Source: Oscillospiraceae bacterium
GTDB taxonomy: Bacteria > Bacillota > Clostridia > Oscillospirales > Oscillospiraceae
Direction: 5' to 3'
Assembly (NCBI GenBank): GCA_009787995.1
Contig: WQSH01000009.1
Span: 1-42,918 of the forward strand
Length of the DNA stretch: 42,918 nt
Part shown: positions 26,501 to 34,683 of the stretch, in pieces
How positions within the stretch are numbered: the stretch's first letter is position 1
How the letters are laid out: the number at the start of each line of letters is the position of its first letter
Notes under the pieces: generated by a model
The model's input: the letters and a program-made list of their open reading frames with translations, nothing else
Database searches by the model: none
What the model was told of the DNA's origin: nothing
Position numbers and translations under genes: made by a program

Positions 26501-27498
26501 ACGCTTTGATATGCCACTTTGTAGTTGTTTCCGCTGCGGAACTCGGTACCTGTGCCATAGCTGCAGCCTCTGCTGCAGTTAAGTATGTCAATCAAAACGG
26601 GAATGAAAGCGTCCGGATTGTTTTTGTAGTCGGCAAGGTGTTCGAGGTACTCGTAAGACCTGTTTTCGCCTTCTATTTGCATTACCGAGGATTTGATGCC
26701 CAGATAATATTCAATGTTTTCACCAAGCCCTCCGGGGTTCGGAAAAAGGGCGCCCATGCCAAAATCGAATTTTTCCTTTACGCCGGAATAGTCCGCAAGG
26801 TTAATATTCTCGTTTTTTATGTGCTGCATAAGGGATTTGAACGTGACATTATGCCGAATAAGTCCAAGCCCCCTTTTTGATTCGATTTCGACCTTCTTTG
26901 CGACACAAGGGCTTAAAAAAGCAAGCTCCTCGTCTATGTTTTCGTAACGCTTAAGGTAAATGGCGGTGCACATCATGGGGCTTTGTATCGGCATAATATT
27001 GGGCAATAGCTCATGATGATACATTTCGATATGGCGGACTATCGTGGGGCAAGGCTGCGCCACGTTGCCGTAAGTGTCAGTTTTAGAAATATAGTTGAGG
27101 TAGCCCCAGGTGGTGATATCAGCGCCAAAGCTTGCGAGATAAAATTGTTTGACCCCAAGGCTTTTAAGATAGCCCAGAACATGCTCGCATTCGTCCGGGT
27201 AGTTTAGAAAAAAAGAAGGCGCAATGATTACAGAATAACTTTTGCCCAGCTTTAAGTCTGAGAGAAAAGACCCACAATCATCCCTATAGTGCCTGACATT
27301 GTGGACACAGGTATCAAGGCATGTGCCGCAGAGGATACATGCCTTCTCATCTACACACATGCTGTATTCGCCGTCGCTACTCATAACGGAGACATTTGAC
27401 TCCAATATGGGGCATCCATGAATACATTTGTTGCAGTTTATGCAGCCCTCAACATCTGTATAAATCAAGCCATTGTTGTAGTCTTCAAGCTTTAGCAT
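23560..27498 (-). CDS. [FeFe]-hydrogenase-like (HydS-type) domain fused to PAS-PAS-HisKA-HATPase-REC-HPt hybrid histidine kinase
   Basis: Two ferredoxin motifs (CINCNKCIHGC, CILCGTCLDTC); H-cluster-type Cys in QPCPTIV, SPCVAKKVE, LNCSRGC; CSACGYPSC Fe-S domain; SHEIRTPMNSVLG; IIFMDHMMPEMDG; HAMKSALFNIG. Confidence 0.9.
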   Translation of the reverse strand: MLKLEDYNNGLIYTDVEGCINCNKCIHGCPILESNVSVMSSDGEYSMCVDEKACILCGTCLDTCVHNVRHYRDDCGSFLSDLKLGKSYSVIIAPSFFLNYPDECEHVLGYLKSLGVKQFYLASFGADITTWGYLNYISKTDTYGNVAQPCPTIVRHIEMYHHELLPNIMPIQSPMMCTAIYLKRYENIDEELAFLSPCVAKKVEIESKRGLGLIRHNVTFKSLMQHIKNENINLADYSGVKEKFDFGMGALFPNPGGLGENIEYYLGIKSSVMQIEGENRSYEYLEHLADYKNNPDAFIPVLIDILNCSRGCSYGTGTEFRSGNNYKVAYQSVSSLRKLKFESMGNQGENMPLTPADRFERLNKRFENLRLDDFMCEYEKAEPLHKNAISEAEIEAIFREKLLKLSENDKHVDCSACGYPSCMDMAEAIALGINHHNNCVYFVKHTLAENTIMMEQRLKAMLDASPMLCAIFDENFNIIEVNEEAANILKLRNKQEYIDRFFELSPEYQRDGKPSREKARGAILDALETGKGYLPEWIHISSDGETIPVEVYLERVKLGDKYVAIVYARDLRESYKLEEIEKNAQQKLKAMLNASPILCAIYDENHKVLEANQAAATLFGLSDKQYYIDRFFDLCPEYQPDGTPTREKVTQILDLAFEKGKIECEWMHCTLEGKPIPCQVYLECVNLGGRNAVMAYVWDLSEQKEMLTKLEESLSREQAANNAKTKFLSNMSHEIRTPMNSVLGIAEMQLQKDTHTSETEEAFFRIYNSSRLLLSIINDILDLSKVEAGKMEILPAPYETASMIIDTVQLNLIYIGSKRIEFKLSVDENLPEFLIGDEIRVKQVLNNIISNAFKYTLEGVVSLSFVVEDIGEGDELTLVATVNDMGQGMSEEQLGSLFGDEFTRFNLKDNRAIEGSGLGLVISHKLIKMMGGEIFVESELGKGSTFTVHLPQRRKGQDVLGPTVVEKMQNLDDTQKSMKKISKLNCEPMPYGRVLVVDDVESNLHVAKGFLLPYKLAVDTAESGELAIEKIEEGEVYDIIFMDHMMPEMDGIEATRIIQGMGYDHPIVALTANALSDSVQMFMDNGFSGFISKPVDLNQLDKYLLRFIRDKQPQEVIERARRAKADNLDIGNVNEDTLTDMLVDSFLRDARTSIDIINPLFLRQELDEKALQSYTIQTHAMKSALFNIGRLALSDTAGVLETAGRGGDMAVIREETPRFLDLLHEVVRDLEKRSIQDSPEEDENPSLLRSQLLDIKKACDDFDIDAADNAFEAIDPKSCSKQTKALLSSIADHLLCGELEDAAALIDQTIAE

Positions 27499-27861
27499 CA
27501 CAAAGCACCCCCACACAGTTTGACCCTTTTTGAGCCTATTAAGACGCACCGATAGATTGCCTACCCCACGCGCACATAACATAAGCACCAAAAATCAAAT
27601 CCCACCCAAGCCCAGCTACTTTAACATATTATTTGCCACATATCAAGCGGCTCTGGCAGCTTTAACTTTTTATTTTCACTATATCAGGTTGATTTGTTCA
27701 ATTTGTTCATATCTTATGGATATTATTTATAAAAAAAAGCGTATGTTTTGGTAATAACAGCTTAATTATGTATAAAATATACCGCAATATACGTATTATG
27801 CTTGATAGTGAATACTGTATGTACTAAAATACTACTCCGAGGGATAGAAGGGAGCAGTGAT

Positions 27862-28266
27862 ATGCTTTTTACTAAAGAATGTGACTATGGACTTCGCATT
27901 ATTCGTGCACTTGCAAGTGGCAAAAAAGCAACTGCAGAAGAAATTTGTGAGGCTGAGACAATTCCCGGGCAGTTTGCGTACAAAATCCTCAAAAAGCTGG
28001 AGCGCTCCGGATGGCTGATGAGCAGCAGAGGGCGCGAGGGTGGATATTGGCTTGTAAAGTCGCTTGATTCCATGTCAATTTATGATGTCGTTTCCGCCAT
28101 CGACGAAAACCTATTTATCAATGAGTGTCTGCGGCGTGATCGTTCGTGCTTAAAAAATATCGAAGACCAGCCATGCGTGATACATAAGGAGCTTAGGCGA
28201 GTGCAGGGGACGTTGGTAGATGAGCTGAAACGGAGCAAGCTCAGTGCACTTGTCGCCGTAGAATAG
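27862..28266 (+). CDS. Rrf2-family transcriptional regulator
   Basis: MLFTKECDYGLRIIRALASG...SRGREGGYWL; three clustered Cys (NECLRRDRSCLKNIEDQPC). Confidence 0.87.
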   Translation: MLFTKECDYGLRIIRALASGKKATAEEICEAETIPGQFAYKILKKLERSGWLMSSRGREGGYWLVKSLDSMSIYDVVSAIDENLFINECLRRDRSCLKNIEDQPCVIHKELRRVQGTLVDELKRSKLSALVAVE

Positions 28267-28290
28267 TGTCAGCCTTTGTGCTTTTGCTTG

Positions 28291-28318
28291 CGGCCAGGCC
28301 TGTGGGAACAGGTCTGGT
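28291..28318 (+). terminator. Intrinsic terminator of the Rrf2 gene
   Basis: CCAGGCCTGT-ggga-ACAGGTCTGGTTGTGTT. Confidence 0.55.
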
Positions 28319-28335
28319 TGTGTTGTGCGGCATGC

Positions 28336-28389
28336 GAAAATCCCCTTGAAACTCGTTTTGGAGATGTCCTCGAGCTTCAAGGGGATTTG
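28336..28389 (-). terminator. Long hairpin downstream of tRNA-Pro
   Basis: AAATCCCCTTGAA...TTCAAGGGGATTT with internal CTCG/CGAG pairing. Confidence 0.6.
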
Positions 28390-28390
28390 G

Positions 28391-28464
28391 TCGGAGTGCC
28401 GGGATTCGAACCCGGGGCCTCTTGGTCCCGAACCAAGCGCGATACCAAACTTCGCCACACCCCG
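28391..28464 (-). tRNA. tRNA-Pro (anticodon CGG)
   Basis: Cloverleaf on minus strand: CGGGGTG acceptor, CTTGG-TTCGGGA-CCAAG anticodon arm, CCGGGTTCGAATCCCGG T arm. Confidence 0.93.
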
Positions 28465-28587
28465 ACGATGAAAGCAGCGAAATGTATTTTAAATCACTTT
28501 TATACATATTGCAAGAACTTTTTTTATTAGTTATACTGTAGATAATCCGAATATATCTAACCATATCTAAAATATAGGGGGTTTACC

Positions 28588-29415
28588 ATGAGCGATATAT
28601 ATACTAAGCTCACAAATTGCCTGGAGCAAGTAAAGGCGAAAACTGACTTTAAGCCCAAGGTGGCGCTGGTTCTCGGCTCAGGGCTGGGCGGCTACGCACA
28701 GGAGATAGACGCTGCGGCTGCGATAAGCTATGAGGACATCGGCGGATTCCCGGTCAGCACTGTACCGGGGCATCAGGGGCGCTTTGTTTTCGGCCATGTT
28801 GGCGATGTGCCCGTGGTTATTATGCAGGGGCGGGTTCACTACTATGAGGGCTACGATATAAGCGACGTCGTCCTGCCGATTAGGCTGATGGGGCTGATGG
28901 GTGCGGAAATTTTGATGCTCACGAACGCCGTGGGGTCAATCAACAAGCAGTTTGTGGCCGGGGATTTTATGCTGATTAGAGACCATATATTGTATGGCGT
29001 GCCGTCGCCTCTTATAGGCAGCAATGTCGACCAGCTGGGAACGAGGTTTCCTGACATGAGCGAGATTTATAGGAACTCGCTCTGCGAGGAGATACTGTCC
29101 GCCGCAAAGAGTTTGGACATAAACCTGCACGAGGGCACATACCTCCAGACTTCGGGGCCGAATTTTGAGACCCCGGCGGAAATAAGGGCTTATGGTGCGC
29201 TCGGGGCCGACGTGGTCGGCATGAGCACTGCCTGCGAGGCTGTCGCTGCAAATCATATGGGACTCAAGGTTTGCGGAATTTCATGCGTGTCTAACCTTGC
29301 CGCAGGCATCTCAAAAACACCGCTTACGCACGACGAGGTTCAAGAAATGGCAGACAAAGCCGCCCCGCGCTTTAAGGCACTGGTAACGGAATCCATTAAG
29401 CGGATTGGCGGGTGA
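28588..29415 (+). CDS. Purine-nucleoside phosphorylase
   Basis: VALVLGSGLGGYA, GRVHYYEGYD, LTNAVGSIN, GTYLQTSGPNFETPAEIR, GMSTACEAVAANHMG PNP family motifs. Confidence 0.93.
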   Translation: MSDIYTKLTNCLEQVKAKTDFKPKVALVLGSGLGGYAQEIDAAAAISYEDIGGFPVSTVPGHQGRFVFGHVGDVPVVIMQGRVHYYEGYDISDVVLPIRLMGLMGAEILMLTNAVGSINKQFVAGDFMLIRDHILYGVPSPLIGSNVDQLGTRFPDMSEIYRNSLCEEILSAAKSLDINLHEGTYLQTSGPNFETPAEIRAYGALGADVVGMSTACEAVAANHMGLKVCGISCVSNLAAGISKTPLTHDEVQEMADKAAPRFKALVTESIKRIGG

Positions 29416-31232
29416 CGGCTTTGGATTTTGCGCTTGAGCGCATATTGCAGAGGGTTCAGAGGCCTGCTCGGTATGTCGGCGGGGAGTATGGGCAGGTTGT
29501 TAAGGATAAGGCTGAGGTCGATGTCCGGGTTGCCTACTGTTTTCCCGACACATATGAGATAGGCATGTCCAACCTTGGGCTGCGCATAATGTATGGGGTC
29601 TTTAATGGGCTTGGCGGGGTTTGGTGCGAGCGAGCCTTTGCCCCTTGGGTAGATATGGAAAGCGAGATGCGCAGGTATGGGGTCGCCCTGTATGGGCTTG
29701 AGAGCGGCGACCCTATTAGCGGTTTCGATATAATTGCGTTTTCAATCGGCTATGAGCTTTCGTATACGAACGTGCTTAATATGCTTGATTTGGCGGGGGT
29801 TGCCGTGCGTTCCAGCGACAGAGGGGAGGACGCCCCTCTTGTGATTGCAGGTGGAGTATGCTGCTTTAACCCTGAGCCGCTCGCCGACTTTATCGATTTG
29901 TTTTTCATTGGAGAGGGAGAGGATGCCGCTTGCGAGATTATCGGGCTTTTCCGTGAGTGCGGCGACAAGCGGGACTTTCTGGAGGCGGCATCGAAGCTTG
30001 ACGGCGTCTACGTGCCGTCACTCTGCGAGGCCTTTTATAATGACGATGGCACTGTCGGCAAAATTGTGCCTCGGCAGGGTGTTTCGTTTCCGGTCAAAAA
30101 ACGGATTGTCGCCGACTTGGACTCATCGCCTTTTCCTGTGGATTCTATAGTCCCGTCGACCGGGCTTGTGCATGACAGGGTAGTTCTGGAGCTCTTTCGG
30201 GGCTGTATACGCGGCTGCAGGTTTTGCCAGGCGGGGCATGTGAGCCGCCCGGTGCGTTCGCGCTCCTGCGGCACGCTGGTGGAGCAGGGGATAGAGTCGC
30301 TGAAAGCTTCGGGGTACGACGAGCTTGCCCTGCTGTCGCTCAGCACAAGCGACTATGGCGAGATATTCCAGCTTTGCGACGGACTTATTCAGTGGTGCGA
30401 GCCTAGGAGGATAAACCTGTCGCTGCCGTCGCTGCGAGCTGACAATTTTAGCGTGGAGCTGATGGAGCGCGTTCAAAAGGTGCGCAAGGCAGGGCTGACC
30501 TTTGCGCCGGAGGCGGGCAGCCAGCGGCTGCGCGACATAGTAAATAAGAACCTGACTGAGGGCGAGCTGCTTGAAACCTGCCGCATTGCGTTTGAGGGCG
30601 GCTGGAACAGCGTCAAGCTCTATTTTATGCTGGGCCTGCCATTTGAAACGGATGAGGATGTCGTGGGGATTGCAAGGCTCTCGCAGGCTGTCCTGCACAC
30701 GTGGAAGCAACATGCAAAAAGCAAAAGCAGGGGAGTCCGGATAACCGTCAGCACGTCCTGCTTTATTCCAAAGCCGCACACGCCATTTCAATGGGAAGCG
30801 CAGATTACGATGGATGAGTACCTAAGGCGCGTCGAGCTGCTTAGGGCCTCGATGCGGTCAAAGGCCATAAACTATAAATGGCATTCGCCGGAGCAGGGCT
30901 TTGTCGAGGCAGCTCTGGCTCGAGGGGACAGGCGCTTGGGTGCAGTTATTGAGGCGGCTTGGGAGAGCGGCTCCCGGTTTGACTCTTGGGACGAATGCTT
31001 TTCGCTCCCGAATTGGGCTAGTGCGTTTGAGAAATGCGGCATTGACCCCAAATTCTACGCTAACAGAGAGCGCAGTGACGACGAGGTTCTGCCCTGGAGC
31101 GTTGTTACAGCGGGCGTCAGCGAGGGGCATCTTAGACGGGAGCGGGACGCGGCGCGGGCGGGGAAAAAGACTCCGGACTGCAGGGAGCTCTGCTCAAATT
31201 GCGGTGTGGGGTGTGTTGCCAATGGAAAATAA
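29412..31232 (+). CDS. TIGR03960-type B12-binding radical SAM protein
   Basis: FRGCIRGCRFCQAG radical SAM CX3CX2C; SNLGLRIMYGVFNGLGGVWCERAFAPW N-terminal domain; C-terminal CSNCGVGC. Confidence 0.88.
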   Translation: MTALDFALERILQRVQRPARYVGGEYGQVVKDKAEVDVRVAYCFPDTYEIGMSNLGLRIMYGVFNGLGGVWCERAFAPWVDMESEMRRYGVALYGLESGDPISGFDIIAFSIGYELSYTNVLNMLDLAGVAVRSSDRGEDAPLVIAGGVCCFNPEPLADFIDLFFIGEGEDAACEIIGLFRECGDKRDFLEAASKLDGVYVPSLCEAFYNDDGTVGKIVPRQGVSFPVKKRIVADLDSSPFPVDSIVPSTGLVHDRVVLELFRGCIRGCRFCQAGHVSRPVRSRSCGTLVEQGIESLKASGYDELALLSLSTSDYGEIFQLCDGLIQWCEPRRINLSLPSLRADNFSVELMERVQKVRKAGLTFAPEAGSQRLRDIVNKNLTEGELLETCRIAFEGGWNSVKLYFMLGLPFETDEDVVGIARLSQAVLHTWKQHAKSKSRGVRITVSTSCFIPKPHTPFQWEAQITMDEYLRRVELLRASMRSKAINYKWHSPEQGFVEAALARGDRRLGAVIEAAWESGSRFDSWDECFSLPNWASAFEKCGIDPKFYANRERSDDEVLPWSVVTAGVSEGHLRRERDAARAGKKTPDCRELCSNCGVGCVANGK

Positions 31233-31881
31233 ACTCAGGCTTAGATATTCAAAGGTCGGCAAGTCAAAATACCTCTCTCATCTGGATTTGTCTGCGACTT
31301 TGCGCCGCGCTATGATTCGTGCCGGGGTTTCCTTAAAGTATTCTGAGGGGTTTAATCCACATCCATACATGTCGGTGGCGCTGCCGCTTTCGGTGGGGAC
31401 TGAGAGCGTGTGCGAGCTGATGGATGTTGGCATTGCGGAGGGTTTGGAGCTTGAGGGGCTGCCGGAGAGGGTAAATCGCTGCCTGCCCGAGGGGATAAAG
31501 ATAGCCGAGGCATATTTTCCTTCCCGCAAATTCAGCGAAATAGCTTGGGTTGAAATGAGTGGGTTTTTGTATTATGATGAGAGTGTGCCTTATCGTGCTT
31601 GCGAGAGGCTGAGCGCAAGATATTCATTAGATTGCATAGAGGTAAAAAAACGGACTAAAAAAGGCGAATCTATAATAGATATTGCAAGTTTTGTTTGCGA
31701 TATGGCATTTAGCGAGTCCGATAATATTGAGGTAGCAGCAAAGCTCTCTGCGCAAAACCCCACTATAAACCCGGCTAATGTTATGGACGCCCTGGCAGGG
31801 GAATACGAGGAGCTAGCTCCGGATTTCACAAGTTTTAAAAGGCTTGAGCTATTTGATTCGGGCATGAAGGTGTTTAGGTAA
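31222..31881 (+). CDS. DUF2344 / TIGR03936 radical-SAM-associated protein
   Basis: RLRYSKVGKSKYLSHLDLSATLRRAMIRAGVSLKYSEGFNPHPYMSVALPLSVGTES; overlaps the TIGR03960 gene. Confidence 0.88.
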   Translation: MENKLRLRYSKVGKSKYLSHLDLSATLRRAMIRAGVSLKYSEGFNPHPYMSVALPLSVGTESVCELMDVGIAEGLELEGLPERVNRCLPEGIKIAEAYFPSRKFSEIAWVEMSGFLYYDESVPYRACERLSARYSLDCIEVKKRTKKGESIIDIASFVCDMAFSESDNIEVAAKLSAQNPTINPANVMDALAGEYEELAPDFTSFKRLELFDSGMKVFR

Positions 31882-32014
31882 CTGCGCCATTTGCTGTTGG
31901 TTGCCTTGTCGGGTAGTAAAAAAATAAAATGTAAACATTTTTGACTCTACTTTACTTTGATTCTTCGGTAATGTAACATGTGGGGCGAATCAGTGGGATG
32001 TTAGGAGGTCGTTT

Positions 32015-32338
32015 ATGCCAAGAAAAGAAAAAAATGCAAAGAGGGAAGTTGTTACCGAGATGTACGAGGCAATACTTTCTTTGGAGACGATGGATGAATG
32101 TGTCAGATTTTTTGATGACCTTTGCTCTGTTACAGAGCTGCGCGCGATTGAGCAGAGGTTTCAAGTTGCGCGCATGCTTAACGAGGGGCATGTATATAAC
32201 ACTATTTTAGAATATACGGGTGCTTCGAGTGCGACAATTAGCCGTGTCAACAGAAGCCTAAATTATGGCAAAGATGGTTATGACATTGTCTTTAAGCGAC
32301 TGGATGCGAAAACTGGAATAGTAAAAGCAGATGATTGA
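32015..32338 (+). CDS. YerC/YecD-family TrpR-related protein
   Basis: ELRAIEQRFQVARMLNEGHVYNTILEYTGASSATISRVNRSLNYGKDGY. Confidence 0.88.
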   Translation: MPRKEKNAKREVVTEMYEAILSLETMDECVRFFDDLCSVTELRAIEQRFQVARMLNEGHVYNTILEYTGASSATISRVNRSLNYGKDGYDIVFKRLDAKTGIVKADD

Positions 32339-33215
32339 AATAATTAGTATGGATCAGATTGTAAAGGCCATTTCTGAAGATGGGTTTGTTTCAATATCTG
32401 TCATAAACTCAAAAAGCTTGACTCAGCAAGCAAAGGAAATGCGAAACTGCACTCCGGTTGTGACTGCCGCATTGGGAAGGACGCTTGCGGCGGCCTCGAT
32501 AATCGGCAGCTCCATGAAGAAGGCGGGGGCGTCCCTCACTATTAGGATAGATGGCGGAGGGCCTATCGGTAGCGTAATTGTTGTTTCTGATGACGAGGGT
32601 AATGTGCGCGGATATGTTTCCAACCCCCATGCGGATGTGCCTAAGAGGGCCGATGGGAAGCTTAATGTCGGTGGCGTCGTCGGGAAGGATGGTATGTTGT
32701 CGGTAATCCGAGATTTTGGAGGAAGAGAGCCTTATACCGGTGCTTCTGCGCTTGTCAGTGGCGAGATTGCTGAGGATTTTGCCGCCTACTTTGCCGCAAG
32801 CGAACAGGTGCCTTCGGCTTGCGCTTTTGGGGTGCTTGTCGGCAGGGATAGGTCTGTGCTTGCTGCAGGTGGCTATATTGTCCAGCTTTTGCCCGGCGCT
32901 CCGGGTGGTGTTATCGACAAAGTAGAGAGCAATGTGGGCGCCACTGGGGCAGTGACCGATGTCTTATTTTCCGGTGGCGCTGATGCGCTTTTGGAGTCGG
33001 TCATGTCCGGTTTCTCTCCTAAGGTCATAGAGCGCATGCCCGTGGAATACAGGTGCACTTGCAACCGGGAGCGCTTTTTGACGGCGGTGCTGTCGCTAAG
33101 CAAGGGCGAGATTGATGAAATGGTGGCTGAGGGGGAGCCTATCGAGGTCTGCTGCCAGTTTTGCGACCATGCGTATGTATTTGAGATCAGCGAGCTCGGG
33201 GGGAGCCTACTTTAG
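32331..33215 (+). CDS. hslO: Hsp33 redox-regulated chaperone
   Basis: C-terminal Zn motif CTCNRERF...CQFCDHAYVF and Hsp33 core (TVVGKDGMLSVIRDFGGREPYTG-like). Confidence 0.92.
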   Translation: MIEIISMDQIVKAISEDGFVSISVINSKSLTQQAKEMRNCTPVVTAALGRTLAAASIIGSSMKKAGASLTIRIDGGGPIGSVIVVSDDEGNVRGYVSNPHADVPKRADGKLNVGGVVGKDGMLSVIRDFGGREPYTGASALVSGEIAEDFAAYFAASEQVPSACAFGVLVGRDRSVLAAGGYIVQLLPGAPGGVIDKVESNVGATGAVTDVLFSGGADALLESVMSGFSPKVIERMPVEYRCTCNRERFLTAVLSLSKGEIDEMVAEGEPIEVCCQFCDHAYVFEISELGGSLL

Positions 33216-33255
33216 GGCAGTGATGTTACTATTTTTGGAATTTGTATTTTTCATA

Positions 33256-33284
33256 TTGACAAGGGTTTTGCGTTTTAGTATAAT
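33256..33284 (+). promoter_or_regulatory. Consensus sigma-A promoter of the tRNA cluster
   Basis: TTGACA-17 nt-TATAAT, both hexamers perfect. Confidence 0.85.
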
Positions 33285-33302
33285 GGCTTGGCGCAATGGT
33301 TT

Positions 33303-33378
33303 GGGAGCATAGCTCAGCTGGGAGAGCACATGCCTTACAAGCATGGGGTCACAGGTTCAAGCCCTGTTGTTCCCACCA
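33303..33378 (+). tRNA. tRNA-Val (TAC)
   Basis: Cloverleaf with CATGC-CTTACAA-GCATG anticodon arm; encoded CCA. Confidence 0.95.
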
Positions 33379-33382
33379 TCGG

Positions 33383-33459
33383 GGCCCAGTAGTTCAGTTG
33401 GTTAGAACGCCAGCCTGTCACGCTGGAGGCCGACGGTTCGAGTCCGTTCTGGGTCGCCA
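33383..33459 (+). tRNA. tRNA-Asp (GTC)
   Basis: Cloverleaf with CCAGC-CTGTCAC-GCTGG anticodon arm; encoded CCA. Confidence 0.95.
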
Positions 33460-33485
33460 TCGGGTGTCTTGTGCACCCGAAAAAT

Positions 33486-33561
33486 GCCTCTGTAGCTCAG
33501 TCGGTAGAGCAGTGGACTGAAAATCCACGTGTCGTTGGTTCGATTCCGACCGGAGGCACCA
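33486..33561 (+). tRNA. tRNA-Phe (GAA)
   Basis: Cloverleaf with GTGGA-CTGAAAA-TCCAC anticodon arm; encoded CCA. Confidence 0.95.
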
Positions 33562-33590
33562 AGCGCAATATGTCAGATATTGCGCAATGC

Positions 33591-33666
33591 GCGGGCGTAG
33601 CTCATCTGGTAGAGCGCCACCTTGCCAAGGTGGAGGTAGAGGGTTCGAGCCCCTTCGCCCGCTCCA
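33591..33666 (+). tRNA. tRNA-Gly (GCC)
   Basis: Cloverleaf with CCACC-TTGCCAA-GGTGG anticodon arm; encoded CCA. Confidence 0.95.
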
Positions 33667-33711
33667 TAAGGGGCATAGGCGGGAAACCCCTATGCCCGAA
33701 CTTTTAAGCAA

Positions 33712-33786
33712 GGCGACATAGCCAAGTGGTAAGGCAGTGGTTTGCAAAACCATCATTCCCCAGTTCGAATCTGGGTGTCGCCTCCA
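33712..33786 (+). tRNA. tRNA-Cys (GCA)
   Basis: Cloverleaf with TGGT-TTGCAAA-ACCA anticodon arm; encoded CCA. Confidence 0.95.
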
Positions 33787-33790
33787 AAAG

Positions 33791-33834
33791 ATAACATCCC
33801 CAAAGCGTTGTAGTGGCAAGCTTTGGGGATGTTT
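33791..33834 (+). terminator. Terminator of the tRNA cluster
   Basis: AACATCCCCAAAGC...GCTTTGGGGATGTTTT. Confidence 0.75.
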
Positions 33835-33882
33835 TGGTATATTTGTGCCAGTCTCTTTATGGAAATTGTCCTGCGTTTTGTG

Positions 33883-34683
33883 CTATTGCAGGTTCAGGCG
33901 GTTTTTCAGCATGTATCTTGTGATTAGGTAAAATAATGCGCAAGGTATTGCTGCAAGGGCAATTATTATCCATGTTAACACTTGAGCTTGGCCGAACGAT
34001 GTGAAGCCCAGCACAGCCGTCTCGAAGCTATGCAATGCGCCTGACCATATGCCGACCGCAATAAGGAGCGTAAAGATTATTTGAAGGACCGTGGTTATTG
34101 CGATGTATGCACCGAATGAGATAAGCACGCGGTGTTTGTTGGCAAACAAGCTCAGCGACATGCAAGCATAAATCAGCAGAGTGCTTGCAAAAGCCCCTAG
34201 TATTGTCGCAATCGCAAACTGTGTTGCGAGAAGCGCTATCTGGTGCGGTGCAAACGGAATGTACATGAGTGCGTATGAAAACGCTTCCCGGATTGCCTCG
34301 AGTATATTAATAAAACCTTCGTGCGTGCCTGCCATAATTAATATCGAGCCAAACACCACAATTGAGCTTGCCAAACCCCATATTGCCGCGACGAACAGCT
34401 TGCTGAGTATCAAGTGGTCAGGGCCTAGCGGCAGTGTCATCATCAAATATCCCTCGCTCGACAGCAGATTTGACCAGAACCGCTGTATAGTCAGCAGAAG
34501 CACAATGACCCATATGCCGATTATCAAAATGACAGAAACAGCGAGGCCTATGCCTGCGGGCACGCTAAGCCCTATGCGCCACAGTATGCTGTTGACAGCT
34601 GAGATGATAATCAGCGCTCCGAATAATGGCAGGAAAAAGCGTCCCGTTGCCATGAACTCATATTTCATAAGCTTTCTTAACAT
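33883..34683 (-). CDS. ABC transporter permease-like membrane protein (YtrC/D-like)
   Basis: Polytopic ORF, coupled to an ABC ATPase and a GntR regulator; SEGYLMMTLPLGPDHLILSKL motif. Confidence 0.7.
   Translation of the reverse strand: MLRKLMKYEFMATGRFFLPLFGALIIISAVNSILWRIGLSVPAGIGLAVSVILIIGIWVIVLLLTIQRFWSNLLSSEGYLMMTLPLGPDHLILSKLFVAAIWGLASSIVVFGSILIMAGTHEGFINILEAIREAFSYALMYIPFAPHQIALLATQFAIATILGAFASTLLIYACMSLSLFANKHRVLISFGAYIAITTVLQIIFTLLIAVGIWSGALHSFETAVLGFTSFGQAQVLTWIIIALAAIPCALFYLITRYMLKNRLNLQ

Noticed and set aside
30123-30791. 222-aa minus-strand ORF inside the radical SAM gene
   Set aside because: Antisense shadow of the TIGR03960 gene.
30901-31221. N-terminal extension of the 326-aa ORF overlapping TIGR03960
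   Set aside because: Real DUF2344 protein starts at MENKLRLRYS (31222); upstream part is out-of-frame overlap with the radical SAM gene.
33296-33819. ORFs across the tRNA cluster (74, 78 and 133 aa)
   Set aside because: They translate tRNA genes; typical spurious calls.
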